62,401 nucleotides of DNA from Rubripirellula sp. (GTDB lineage: Bacteria > Planctomycetota > Planctomycetia > Pirellulales > Pirellulaceae): NCBI GenBank assembly GCA_029245125.1, contig JAQWPZ010000245.1, positions 1 to 62,401 of the forward strand, given 5' to 3'. Below are positions 27,524-35,662 of this stretch, one piece after another (position 1 is the stretch's first letter; the number at the start of each line of letters is the position of its first letter). A program made the translations under genes and the position numbers. The notes beneath the pieces were generated by a model, which was not told the origin of the DNA, did no database searches, and worked only from the letters and a program-made list of their open reading frames with translations.

Positions 27524-28852
27524 TCACACCTTGGGTTCCCAGCCGGGTGCATACTCTCGACCCCACAATGCTTCTGCATCAGGATTGTTTTGGATGTGGC
27601 CATTGGCTGGATCGGTGTGAAGGACGCTGTCCGTTCGGTAAGCAATATTCCCCAGATGGCACAACAGTGTGCTTTGGTGTGCTTTTTCGATATCAGCATT
27701 TGGCAGGCGACCCGTTCGGACGGCATCCAAGAAATCAGCAAAATGGTCGGTGTCACCGGCGTTGCCGGTCCCGGTAGCGACCTCGGCCGATTTCATGTCG
27801 TAGATCGTGTAGGAATTACTACGAATCACCAGTGAGCCTTCCGTCCCGTGGAAACTGATTCCGAAACCGGAATCATGAGGTCCCAGGGGCGACCAACTCA
27901 GTCCTTCCCAGGTGATTGTTTTGTTTTCGGGGAAGTCATACGTCACCATCATTGTGTCGGGTGTTTCCTGGCCGTCATCGTGCCGATATTTGCCGCCGCC
28001 TGCGGTGACTCGTTTGGGGTACGTCACCTGCAGTCCCCAGCGGGCGACATCGATGGCATGCACCCCGTTGTTGCCCAATTCACCGTTGCCCCAATGCCAA
28101 TGCCAATGCCAGTTGTAGTGGATAATATTGTCTTTGAAGGGGCGGTCAGGTGCGGGACCCTGCCACATCCGCCAATCGAGCCAATCGGGAACCGGCGCGA
28201 TTTTTCCCGCACCAATCGAGGGGCGACGGTTGTTGTACCAAGTGCGGGCATAAAGCACTTTTCCGATCGCTCCCTCATGGATTTTGGAGATCCCTTCGAC
28301 GATGCCGGGCCAGGACCGCCGTTGGGTACCCATTTGCACGATCCGTTGATGCTTGCGAGCCGCTTGCACCGCCAGTTCACCCTCTTGGGGTGTGTGGCTG
28401 CAAGGTTTTTCGACGTACACATGCTTCCCTGCCGAACAACCAAGAATCGTGGCAGGCGCGTGCCAGTGGTTGGGGGCTGAAACGACGAGAACATTGATTC
28501 CCGTGTCGTCCAGGATGCGGCGGAAATCATCGACCACTTTGGGTTGTTTGTTTTGCCGCTCGGTGACCAATTGCCCCACTCTTAGCGCCGCCCGAGTATC
28601 GACGTCACAAATGTAGGCGATCTCCGTGTTTTTTGCCGCCATCATGCCGTTGGCGATCGCAGCACCACGCCCGTTGACCCCCATGATGCCAATCAAGATT
28701 TTTTCGCCCGGAGATTCGGCTACGTCGTCTTCTTGCCCTAGCAGCGGGTTGGTGAAGCTACCTGTGGTTGCAACGGCAGCAGCACCAGCCTTTAAAAACA
28801 ATCGTCGATCTCGTTGGGTGTTGTTCCGCAAAAGTTCTTCTGGTTTCGTCAT
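27524..28852 (-). CDS. Gfo/Idh/MocA oxidoreductase with Tat signal
   Basis: A 442-residue NAD(P)-dependent oxidoreductase-like protein. The N-terminus has a twin-arginine signal (RDRRLFLKAGAAAVATTG), so it is probably exported folded. The Rossmann part shows IGIMGVNGRGAA, and the catalytic-region EKP lies in YVEKPCSHTPQEGE. The C-terminal part has GNNGVHAIDVARWGL with the His and Asp often seen in the family. Its ATG overlaps the stop of the DUF6807 gene by 4 bases (28852-28849), so the two are translationally coupled. A longer reading to 28996 adds 48 residues with no signal-peptide logic and is rejected. The substrate is unknown, probably a sugar or polyol. Confidence 0.9.
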   Translation of the reverse strand: MTKPEELLRNNTQRDRRLFLKAGAAAVATTGSFTNPLLGQEDDVAESPGEKILIGIMGVNGRGAAIANGMMAAKNTEIAYICDVDTRAALRVGQLVTERQNKQPKVVDDFRRILDDTGINVLVVSAPNHWHAPATILGCSAGKHVYVEKPCSHTPQEGELAVQAARKHQRIVQMGTQRRSWPGIVEGISKIHEGAIGKVLYARTWYNNRRPSIGAGKIAPVPDWLDWRMWQGPAPDRPFKDNIIHYNWHWHWHWGNGELGNNGVHAIDVARWGLQVTYPKRVTAGGGKYRHDDGQETPDTMMVTYDFPENKTITWEGLSWSPLGPHDSGFGISFHGTEGSLVIRSNSYTIYDMKSAEVATGTGNAGDTDHFADFLDAVRTGRLPNADIEKAHQSTLLCHLGNIAYRTDSVLHTDPANGHIQNNPDAEALWGREYAPGWEPKV

Positions 28853-29811
28853 GTCATTCGCCGAATGGTTGCGTGATGATGTGGTTGTTTGGATCGTTCT
28901 ACTATCAGTGGTGCGAGTTGCTGAAATCGTTCTGCCAACTGTTTCGCGACCGACATGTTGAGCGTGCCGGCATGGGCATGCAATTGGTATCGCCATGAGG
29001 TCGGATCTTGCGTCAGCATGACGGGTGAATCACGACAAATCGAGGCGCCCATCCAACCATCGTCACGAACGTGCCACTTGCTGGGAAAGCTGTTATTGTT
29101 GGGATGATCAAAGTAGGTGATTCCTTCGATCACTCCGGGCGAGACGGAGCCGCTGTAGTCAATCCATGGTGAGGATTTGCCGAACAACTTCGATTCGGTT
29201 TGGAGTCCATTTGCTCCGGTAATCACACCATCACCGAACACCGCCGAGATGGACTTTGCGACTCGCACCGCCAAGAGACCAAAATTCGTTTGTCCGAGTT
29301 CAAGCGAATCAGCGACTGAAGCTAATGAGGTTTGGATTTCAAGCAACAATCCTCCGTCATCAGCCAGCGAGACTGATGCGATCATTTGTTGGTTGATCAA
29401 GGGTTCGGGGTTGTGTCCGTCATACCAACCAAGTTCGACTGCTAAGCGGGCGGCGTCGTCTGAGTCTTCGTAGGCTAACCACTGGTGCTGTCGAATTCGC
29501 GCCTCGCTCTGATCCGACCAGAAATCAATTCCACCTAAAACTTTGTTGTGTGCGAACCAGATCGAACGGTGGTGATCATGGTTGGGCGCGCCGGGATGCC
29601 CCATGCGAGTCAAGGGTAGCCCTGCGGGGCCTATCAACGGAAAAAAGAACGGGCGTGGGGCATTTTGCCCAGCATTCCAACGCAAGCGTTCGTGGCCATC
29701 GACGGCGATCGCAACTTCTTCGTGGGCGAGCGGAACAACCTGATATCGAGGAGATTTGGAAAACACAGGTGGCGTCGCAGGCTGGGTGGGAATGGGGTGG
29801 GAAGCAAACAC
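28849..29811 (-). CDS. DUF6807 (PmoA-like) family protein
   Basis: A 320-residue protein that I match to the planctomycete DUF6807 family, sometimes labelled PmoA-like without evidence for methane oxidation. The His-rich signature GHPGAPNHDHHRSIWFAH is at residues about 71-88, followed by GIDFWSD. The strand-rich remainder suggests a beta-sandwich. There is no signal peptide, unlike its partner. The start is GTG at 29811, preceded by an in-frame stop at 29818-29820, so it cannot be much longer. It is the first gene of a coupled pair with the Tat-exported oxidoreductase, and a joint role in carbohydrate catabolism is plausible. Confidence 0.8.
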   Translation of the reverse strand: MFASHPIPTQPATPPVFSKSPRYQVVPLAHEEVAIAVDGHERLRWNAGQNAPRPFFFPLIGPAGLPLTRMGHPGAPNHDHHRSIWFAHNKVLGGIDFWSDQSEARIRQHQWLAYEDSDDAARLAVELGWYDGHNPEPLINQQMIASVSLADDGGLLLEIQTSLASVADSLELGQTNFGLLAVRVAKSISAVFGDGVITGANGLQTESKLFGKSSPWIDYSGSVSPGVIEGITYFDHPNNNSFPSKWHVRDDGWMGASICRDSPVMLTQDPTSWRYQLHAHAGTLNMSVAKQLAERFQQLAPLIVERSKQPHHHATIRRMT

Positions 29812-29909
29812 CTTCGTTCACATTGTAATGCCGTCAGTGACCAAAGGTGTCATTCCGGTGCATCACGATCTGAGGATGTTCCCATCGGATCTCACTCAGA
29901 AGGTACAAG

Positions 29910-30203
29910 ATGTACAAAACCGAATTGCCCTATCGGAAAATGACACCCTCGGATGCTGCCATTTCACGGCGATGCCGCGATAGATCGCCAGCCGAGGGTT
30001 GGCTAATTGAGCGAATCGGCCATCCGGCCAAAACACAATTTCGCCAAGAATTACCGAGGTTTTTACAGATCGGTACCGGCCAATGGTGCTCAGCCGAGTA
30101 CGCGACCTGGTTTCCGCTCCAATCGGCTGCTCAGGTGTATGCCAAAGAGTTTGGCTATAAAACGGATCGTGATGTGCGAGTTGTTTGGCAACGAAAAGGC
30201 TGA
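29910..30203 (+). CDS. Small hypothetical protein
   Basis: A 97-residue ORF with an AGAAGG ribosome site 6 bases before its ATG, which is the main reason to believe it. Codon composition looks coding. The second half (EGWLIERIGHPAKTQF..., YATWFPLQSAAQVYAKEF) reads like a small globular alpha/beta protein rich in Trp and Tyr. No family is recognised. A minus-strand ORF over the same bases has no comparable ribosome site and is less protein-like. It is divergent from the DUF6807 gene and 214 bases upstream of the TPR protein gene. Confidence 0.55.
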   Translation: MYKTELPYRKMTPSDAAISRRCRDRSPAEGWLIERIGHPAKTQFRQELPRFLQIGTGQWCSAEYATWFPLQSAAQVYAKEFGYKTDRDVRVVWQRKG

Positions 30204-30417
30204 GTGCGTCAACTGATAGCATCGGCGGCGGGACTTTCTCCAGCAAATTAGCGGTTCCACCCATCTTTTAACCTCCCACGATCCACAGGCTGCGTGCCCA
30301 ATCAGTGGAACCTCGGATAATTTCATGTTGCTTCCGGTCGACAATGCCTCCGGGGTAACCGGTTGTTCGATTACAATCGGCCGGGATGCATTTAGTTTCG
30401 GAGTCGAAAGGTTGAAC

Positions 30418-32790
30418 ATGCGATTTTCGCTTGGGTTGGGCTTGGTATTAATCCTGTCGATGGTGGTGAGTGGAGCTGAAACCGCTGGTGAATCACCAGC
30501 GGACGAAGGTGTGTTGGCTGGACACAGCTATCACGGAGAAGCCTTCAATGCCGGACCCCGTCAAGCGGCCGAGATCATTCCTGGAATGGCCGAGATCGAT
30601 TTTCCCACCTCGTCAGATTCTCCCACCGCGCAAAAGTTTGTCGAGCAAGGCATCGCCCAATTGCATGGGTTTTGGTACCTCGAAGCAGAGCGGTCGTTTC
30701 GACAAGCCTCCAAAGAAGATCCGGAACTTGCAATCGCTTATTGGGGGATGGCGATGGCGAATATCAATAATAAAGATCGAGCTCGTGGTTTCATTGATGA
30801 AGCAATGGAACGCCGCGACGACTCGGCTAGCAAACGCGAAAAACTGTATATCGAAGCGCTCGATCGATACATCCCCAAACCGCCCAAAGAGAATGAAAAG
30901 CCCAAGCCGAGCGACAAGGAACGCGAGGAAAGGAAAAGGCGAGCGGAACGTTTTGTTTACGATTTAGAAAAACTGATGCATGAGTACCCGGATGATCTAG
31001 AGGCCAGAGCGTTATTGGCTCTGCGACTTTGGACCTCCGAACGCGAGGGTGTCAAACTGACGAGCCGATATGCTGTCGATGCCCTGCTTGGTGACGTGTT
31101 CGATGCGAACCCGATGCATCCAGCCCACCATTATCGAATCCACCTGTGGGATTCGCCCCGACCGTCGAACGCGCTCAAGTCAGCGGCGTTATGCGGCCCT
31201 TCCAGCGCCGGCATCGCGCACATGTGGCATATGCCGGGACATATCTATTCGAGATTGAAACGGTATGGAGATGCGGCTTGGCAGCAAGAAGCCTCGGCGC
31301 GGGTCGATCATGCTCACATGATTCGTACGCGATTGATGCCTGACGAAATTCACAATTTTGCCCACAACAATGAATGGTGTGTTCGGAATCTTATTTTTAT
31401 CGGACGCGTTCAAGACGCCCTCGATTTATCACGGAACTTGGTCTCGCTTCCCCAGCATCCTCGATACAACACCTTGAGCAAACGTGGTAGCTACAAGTAT
31501 GGACGCACACGATTGCTGCAGACGTTGTCCGAGTATTGTCTCTGGGAAGAACTGATTCGTGAGTCAGGTGGTCACTATCTGCCGCCGACCGAGGATGAGC
31601 GTCAGCAGGAAGAATGGTTGGGATGGTTGGGTGTTGCACAATTCATGACCGCTGATGACAAAGCGGCTAACCGAACTTTGAGGTCTCTGAAACGCCGTTT
31701 GTTGGTGATGGAGATTCAGTTGCTCGATGTGCAGGACGCCGCCACCGAAACCGCTTCGACCGAAAAGAATGACGCTGAGAAACCTGACGCTGAGAAACCT
31801 GACGCTGAGGAGAAGGACTCAGAGGATCAGGACGAGAAAGAAGATTTGCCAAGCGAGGGTGAACTGAAGTCGCATATCAAGTCGATCAACAAGGTGATCG
31901 CTCGGGTTTCTGCAGCGGCCGCCGTCAAACAAAAAGACTTGGATGCTTATCGTCTGCATGCCAAAGCAGCGAGTTTGAACTCGCTGCTACAAGCTCAGTG
32001 GCTGGGAGAGTTGGGGGAATTTGACGAAGGGATCAAGTTGGCTGAAAGAGCTGTCAGTAATGGGACGAACCAAGTTCGCCCGCTTGCTGTTTTGATCGAC
32101 CTGTTGTGGCGGAAAGATCGTAAAGACGATGCAAAAAAACATTTCGAAACATTGCGATCGGTAGCTGCGGAAGCCGATCTTGATACGCCGTTGCTCGCAA
32201 AGCTCGAACCGGTTGCCAAGGCGGCTGGGATCGAGGGGGATTGGCGGATTGTCGCACCACCGGCCGACGATTTGGGGGAACGCCCACCGCTGGACGAGTT
32301 GGGGCCTTTTCGTTGGCAGCCCTACACGTCACCATCCTGGGGCGCCGCAACCGCAGGGGGTGATTTGGTCAGTGGAGAAGAGTTCGATGGCAAGCCGCGG
32401 ATCCTGATTTTTTACCTCGGCTTCGGCTGCCTACATTGCGTCGAGCAACTTCACGAGTTCGCGCCCCGAGTGGACGATTTCCGCCAAGCGGGGATTGAAA
32501 TCGTCGGAATCAGCACCGAGAACGTCGAGCAATTGCAAACCGGGATCAAGAACTTTGACCGTGAGATGGATATGCAATTACTGTCCGACTCCGAGCAGGC
32601 CGTTTTTCGCAGCTTTCGCTGTTGGGACGATTTCGAAGATCAGCCGTTGCACGGCACTTTCTTGATTGACGGCCGGGGACGGATTCGTTGGCAAGATATC
32701 AGCTACGAACCCTTCATGGATGTTGATTTTCTGTTGAAAGAATCGAAGCGTCTGCTGGAGCTTCCGTCATTCGACCAGCCAGCAGGATGA
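30418..32790 (+). CDS. Secreted TPR-repeat protein with C-terminal thioredoxin-like domain
   Basis: A 790-residue protein with a signal peptide (MRFSLGLGLVLILSMVVSG). TPR-like helices start near residue 80 (FWYLEAERSFRQASKEDPELAIAYWGMAMAN). The middle contains a His-rich stretch (ANPMHPAHHYRIHLWD, HMWHMPGHIYSRL). A Lys/Glu/Asp-rich linker at about 440-485 includes a DAEKP repeat. From about residue 620 there is a redoxin domain with CLHC (Cys671 and Cys674) in FGCLHCVEQLHEFAP, then HGTFLIDGRGRIRWQDI. The domain order suggests a thiol-redox protein working with a protein-binding scaffold outside the cytoplasm. GAAAGG lies 7 bases before the ATG at 30418; the in-frame ATG at 30325 is rejected. 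Confidence 0.88.
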   Translation: MRFSLGLGLVLILSMVVSGAETAGESPADEGVLAGHSYHGEAFNAGPRQAAEIIPGMAEIDFPTSSDSPTAQKFVEQGIAQLHGFWYLEAERSFRQASKEDPELAIAYWGMAMANINNKDRARGFIDEAMERRDDSASKREKLYIEALDRYIPKPPKENEKPKPSDKEREERKRRAERFVYDLEKLMHEYPDDLEARALLALRLWTSEREGVKLTSRYAVDALLGDVFDANPMHPAHHYRIHLWDSPRPSNALKSAALCGPSSAGIAHMWHMPGHIYSRLKRYGDAAWQQEASARVDHAHMIRTRLMPDEIHNFAHNNEWCVRNLIFIGRVQDALDLSRNLVSLPQHPRYNTLSKRGSYKYGRTRLLQTLSEYCLWEELIRESGGHYLPPTEDERQQEEWLGWLGVAQFMTADDKAANRTLRSLKRRLLVMEIQLLDVQDAATETASTEKNDAEKPDAEKPDAEEKDSEDQDEKEDLPSEGELKSHIKSINKVIARVSAAAAVKQKDLDAYRLHAKAASLNSLLQAQWLGELGEFDEGIKLAERAVSNGTNQVRPLAVLIDLLWRKDRKDDAKKHFETLRSVAAEADLDTPLLAKLEPVAKAAGIEGDWRIVAPPADDLGERPPLDELGPFRWQPYTSPSWGAATAGGDLVSGEEFDGKPRILIFYLGFGCLHCVEQLHEFAPRVDDFRQAGIEIVGISTENVEQLQTGIKNFDREMDMQLLSDSEQAVFRSFRCWDDFEDQPLHGTFLIDGRGRIRWQDISYEPFMDVDFLLKESKRLLELPSFDQPAG
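31771..31815 (+). repeat. 15-bp x3 tandem repeat in the TPR protein linker
   Basis: Units 31771-31785 and 31786-31800 are identical and the third (31801-31815) is diverged. They encode DAEKP, DAEKP and DAEEK in the acidic linker. Confidence 0.85.
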
Positions 32791-32830
32791 CGCCAATGAA
32801 CGCCAATCTGTGGCTCTGTCTCTCGACCCA

Positions 32831-32890
32831 GTCTGTTTAGTAGGCGACCAGTCTGTTTAGTCGGCGACCAGACTGTTTAGTCGGCGACCA
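32831..32890 (+). repeat. Three 20-bp tandem units in an intergenic region
   Basis: Units at 32831-32850, 32851-32870 and 32871-32890 differ by one or two bases. They lie 40 bases after the TPR-redoxin stop, between it and convergent glgC. A weak hairpin GCTCTC/GAGAGC (32903-32908 and 32921-32926) follows. Confidence 0.85.
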
Positions 32891-33009
32891 GACAGGTAAC
32901 CCGCTCTCGCCGTCTTGGGAGAGAGCTTGGCCCGTTTTGACGCGGCGAATCGCACGCGATGCGTCTGTTCACTTGCAACGTTCTGCGGCCCGCTAAGATC
33001 TCGGTCAGT

Positions 33010-33046
33010 TTCCACTTCCCCGCAATGGTTCCACTTCCCCGCAATG
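33010..33046 (-). repeat. Two 18-bp direct repeats at the glgC stop
   Basis: Identical 18-bp blocks at 33010-33027 and 33029-33046 (period 19) end one base before the glgC stop codon. Confidence 0.8.
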
Positions 33047-33047
33047 A

Positions 33048-34331
33048 TTAGAGGGAAAATCCATCGTCGATCTGAGCGTTCTTGATAACGATGGGAATAC
33101 CGTCACGAATCTGCAACGCTTCGTCTTCGCCTTGATGCTCAATGCCGTTGACATTTTCGATGCGGACGTTTTTACCGATTCGGCAATTCTTGTCGAGGAT
33201 CGTTCCCGAGATCAGCGAATTTTCGCCGATACCGATGGGAACCACTCCGGGTGGGACGGAATCAGGTTTTTCGATGTAGTCGGCACCCATCATGACCGTA
33301 TCTTTAATGGTTACGTTGTCACCGATCGCACTCCGCAATCCAATCACGCTATTTTCAATGGTGACGTTGTTACCGATCAAACATCCGTCTGCGATCAGGC
33401 TGTTTCGCACGGTGGTGTTGTCCATGATCGTGGGTGGAAGATACCTGGGGCGACTGTAGATGGGTGCGGTGCGGTCGCGAAGATCAAACGGTGGTGATTT
33501 GCTGGCCAACGACAGGTTGGCTTCATAAAACGCACGAATTGTTCCAATGTCTTCCCAGTACCCGTCAAACAGGTGAACCTGTACTTTGTGCGAGTTGATT
33601 GCCGAGGGGAAAACTTCTTTTCCAAAATCCTGGTGGTCGGAATTTCGTAGCAGATCGACCATCACATCTTTGTTGAAGATGTAAAGGCCCATGCTGGCCA
33701 GGCAATCTCGCCCTTGGCTGGGAATTCCGCGAGCATCGATCCAGGCTGGATCCATTCGGACGGTGGCGAGTTCTTCCTCGGTTTGCGGCTTTTCAACGAA
33801 CCCTTTCACTCGGCCCTCGTCGTCGACTTGCATGATTCCAAGTGAAGAAGCATCTTTGCGACTGACTGGAATACCAGCGATGGTCGCCGCGGCACCCGAT
33901 TCGATGTGGGTTCGCATCATGTCGCGAAAGTCCATGCGATACAGTTGGTCGCCGGAGAGGATCAAGACGTGCTCGATCCAGTCTTCTTCCAGGTGGACCA
34001 GGTTTTTGCGGACCGCGTCGGCGGTGCCTTGGTACCAGTCGGAGCCAACGTTGACGGTTTCTTGAGCCGCCAACAATTCGACAAAACCGCCACTGAAGTG
34101 GTCGAAGAAATAAGTTTGACGCAGATGGCGATGCAGGCTTTCCGACAAGAACTGCGTCAGCACATAGGCTCGATTCAGTCCGCTGTTAATGCAGTTGCTG
34201 ATTGGGATGTCAATCAGGCGGTACTTGGCTGCCAGGGGAACAGCGGGCTTTGCACGAATCTTAGTCAGAGGAAAAAGACGGGATCCGCGACCACCACCAA
34301 GGATGAGCGCGATGGTGCGAGAAAGATCCAT
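33048..34331 (-). CDS. glgC: Glucose-1-phosphate adenylyltransferase
   Basis: ADP-glucose pyrophosphorylase, the committed step of glycogen synthesis, 427 residues as expected. The N-terminal nucleotidyltransferase motif is ILGGGRGSRLFPLTKIRAKPAVP, followed by KYRLIDIPISNCINSG and GTADAVRKN. The C-terminal third is a left-handed beta-helix with hexapeptide-like repeats (VTIENSVIGLRSAIGDNVTIKDTVMMGADY). The in-frame ATG at 34349 has no ribosome site, whereas the ATG at 34331 follows AGAGTG. It is transcribed after fpr, 44 bases away on the same strand, which may be coincidental clustering of two metabolic genes. Confidence 0.97.
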   Translation of the reverse strand: MDLSRTIALILGGGRGSRLFPLTKIRAKPAVPLAAKYRLIDIPISNCINSGLNRAYVLTQFLSESLHRHLRQTYFFDHFSGGFVELLAAQETVNVGSDWYQGTADAVRKNLVHLEEDWIEHVLILSGDQLYRMDFRDMMRTHIESGAAATIAGIPVSRKDASSLGIMQVDDEGRVKGFVEKPQTEEELATVRMDPAWIDARGIPSQGRDCLASMGLYIFNKDVMVDLLRNSDHQDFGKEVFPSAINSHKVQVHLFDGYWEDIGTIRAFYEANLSLASKSPPFDLRDRTAPIYSRPRYLPPTIMDNTTVRNSLIADGCLIGNNVTIENSVIGLRSAIGDNVTIKDTVMMGADYIEKPDSVPPGVVPIGIGENSLISGTILDKNCRIGKNVRIENVNGIEHQGEDEALQIRDGIPIVIKNAQIDDGFSL

Positions 34332-34375
34332 GGTGTTCACTCTTAGCATTTGGGAACGGAAAAGGAATGGTGAGT

Positions 34376-35347
34376 TTACCAGTACTTTTCAAACCGTATA
34401 GTTCCCGGTCCAACTTCTCCACCAGACTCATCTCGAAAGCCGGCTGCTTTGAGCAACGGCAACATGCCGGGGGCTGGCAGCGGCTCAGCACCGGGTGCGA
34501 CGTAACCGATCATTGCTGGGTTACCGCACAGAAAGACATGCGTGTTTTGCGGAGAGAGAGGATCGTCGGCGGCCTTTGCGAGTTGGCCAGAAGTAAAGAG
34601 CGATTGGAGATACTGTTTGCCGATAAAGTTGGGATGCGATGGATCAAGATTTTCCGGATCACGGGTCGTGAACGGGAGATAGCGGTACTGGGGGAACTTT
34701 TTCGATAGGACCGAATGTTCCAACGCATAAGCGAGGTCGGTTCGTTTTCGGACGCTGGTCACATTGACGATTTTTCCACGATGTCCGCTGGCCAGTAGTT
34801 TGGTTGCCATCGCATTGTGAGGTGCCTCGCCTGTGCCGGTCCCAAGCATGAGGATGGTATCGTCGGGTGCGACATTTTCGAGGACGTAGGTGCCAACGAT
34901 TTTTTTCTGCACTTCCAAACGATCACCCACCTCAAGATTGAACAGGCGGGGAGTCAAAACGGGTGGTTTCTTATCGGGCGAATCGGATTTGCGAACCAGC
35001 GCGATGTAGAACTCGAAATAATCAATCTGATCGACAGGGGCCAGGTGCTGGTTGCCGTCGAGCATTGGGCAGGAAATCGAATAGGCACGGCGAGAAAGTT
35101 TTCGCAGTTTTTTCTCTGGAACATCCTCCGCCTGCGTCCCCTGTAGGCGGGGTTCCCAGTTTCCCAGCCCGATTGCGACATATTGGCCAGGTTGGAATGC
35201 AGGGATTGGGAGATCGGGTCGGATTCGGAATCTCGACAAGTCGCTGTGTGTGTCGATCCGCTCGATAATCTCCGCGTTGTAGTGTTTTTCTCGCAGTTGG
35301 CTTATTTCTTCGGCATCGAGGGGTGCCGAGTCGATCGTGTCGCTCAA
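34376..35347 (-). CDS. fpr: Ferredoxin/flavodoxin--NADP reductase
   Basis: A 323-residue FAD-dependent reductase that exchanges electrons between NADP(H) and ferredoxin or flavodoxin. The FAD-binding RRAYSIS (RxYS motif), the NADP pyrophosphate motif MLGTGTGEAP and the NADP-ribose motif FLCGNPAMIG are visible. The protein ends in FEKYW, like the aromatic terminus of bacterial Fpr enzymes. It is longer than E. coli Fpr because of inserts after residue 75 (LQGTQAEDVPEKKLRK) and near the C-terminus. The start is TTG at 35347, supported by a strong GGAGGA ribosome site with 6-base spacing. glgC follows 44 bases downstream. Confidence 0.9.
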   Translation of the reverse strand: MSDTIDSAPLDAEEISQLREKHYNAEIIERIDTHSDLSRFRIRPDLPIPAFQPGQYVAIGLGNWEPRLQGTQAEDVPEKKLRKLSRRAYSISCPMLDGNQHLAPVDQIDYFEFYIALVRKSDSPDKKPPVLTPRLFNLEVGDRLEVQKKIVGTYVLENVAPDDTILMLGTGTGEAPHNAMATKLLASGHRGKIVNVTSVRKRTDLAYALEHSVLSKKFPQYRYLPFTTRDPENLDPSHPNFIGKQYLQSLFTSGQLAKAADDPLSPQNTHVFLCGNPAMIGYVAPGAEPLPAPGMLPLLKAAGFRDESGGEVGPGTIRFEKYW

Positions 35348-35662
35348 TGTGATTCCTCCACCGGGCTGAGCGTTGCATTCGATTCCGAACGCTTCACCGA
35401 CTGGTGCCGGTTCAAGATGACATAGAAATCGTCCGTTTTTCGGGGCCGCAACAACGGCAGTTCCACAATATAATGAATTGGTCGGCGTCGATGCGTGCCC
35501 AGCTTGAATCCTGGTCGGCGACGCTTCGTCGGCTGCGGTTGGAATCGCAGTAACCGGTCAGAAATCCTTGCCTCGGTCAGAAATCCTCGCCTTGGTCGGA
35601 AATCTGGTCTCAGTGATCTAGACGTTGAGCCTGAATCCATTTCTTTCATCCACCCAAGTCTC
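35348..35662. other. 315-base divergent intergenic region with tandem repeat
   Basis: It separates fpr (minus) from the SHD1 gene (plus), so it should hold both promoters. It contains a 19-bp tandem repeat (35555-35607) and a small hairpin CGACG/CGTCG (35519-35531). An in-frame extension of the SHD1 gene to 35495 is possible but would run through the repeat. Confidence 0.5.
35555..35607 (+). repeat. 19-bp tandem repeat, about 2.8 copies
   Basis: Units 35555-35573 and 35574-35592 differ by one base, and a diverged third (35593-35607) follows. The array lies 56 bases before the SHD1 gene start. Confidence 0.8.

Noticed and set aside
29896..30264. 122-codon minus-strand ORF opposite the small plus-strand gene
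   Set aside because: The plus-strand ORF has a good AGAAGG ribosome site and more protein-like content; only one of the two is likely real.
32903..32926. Terminator for the TPR-redoxin gene
   Set aside because: The 6-bp stem with a 12-base loop and no adjacent T-run is too weak to call.
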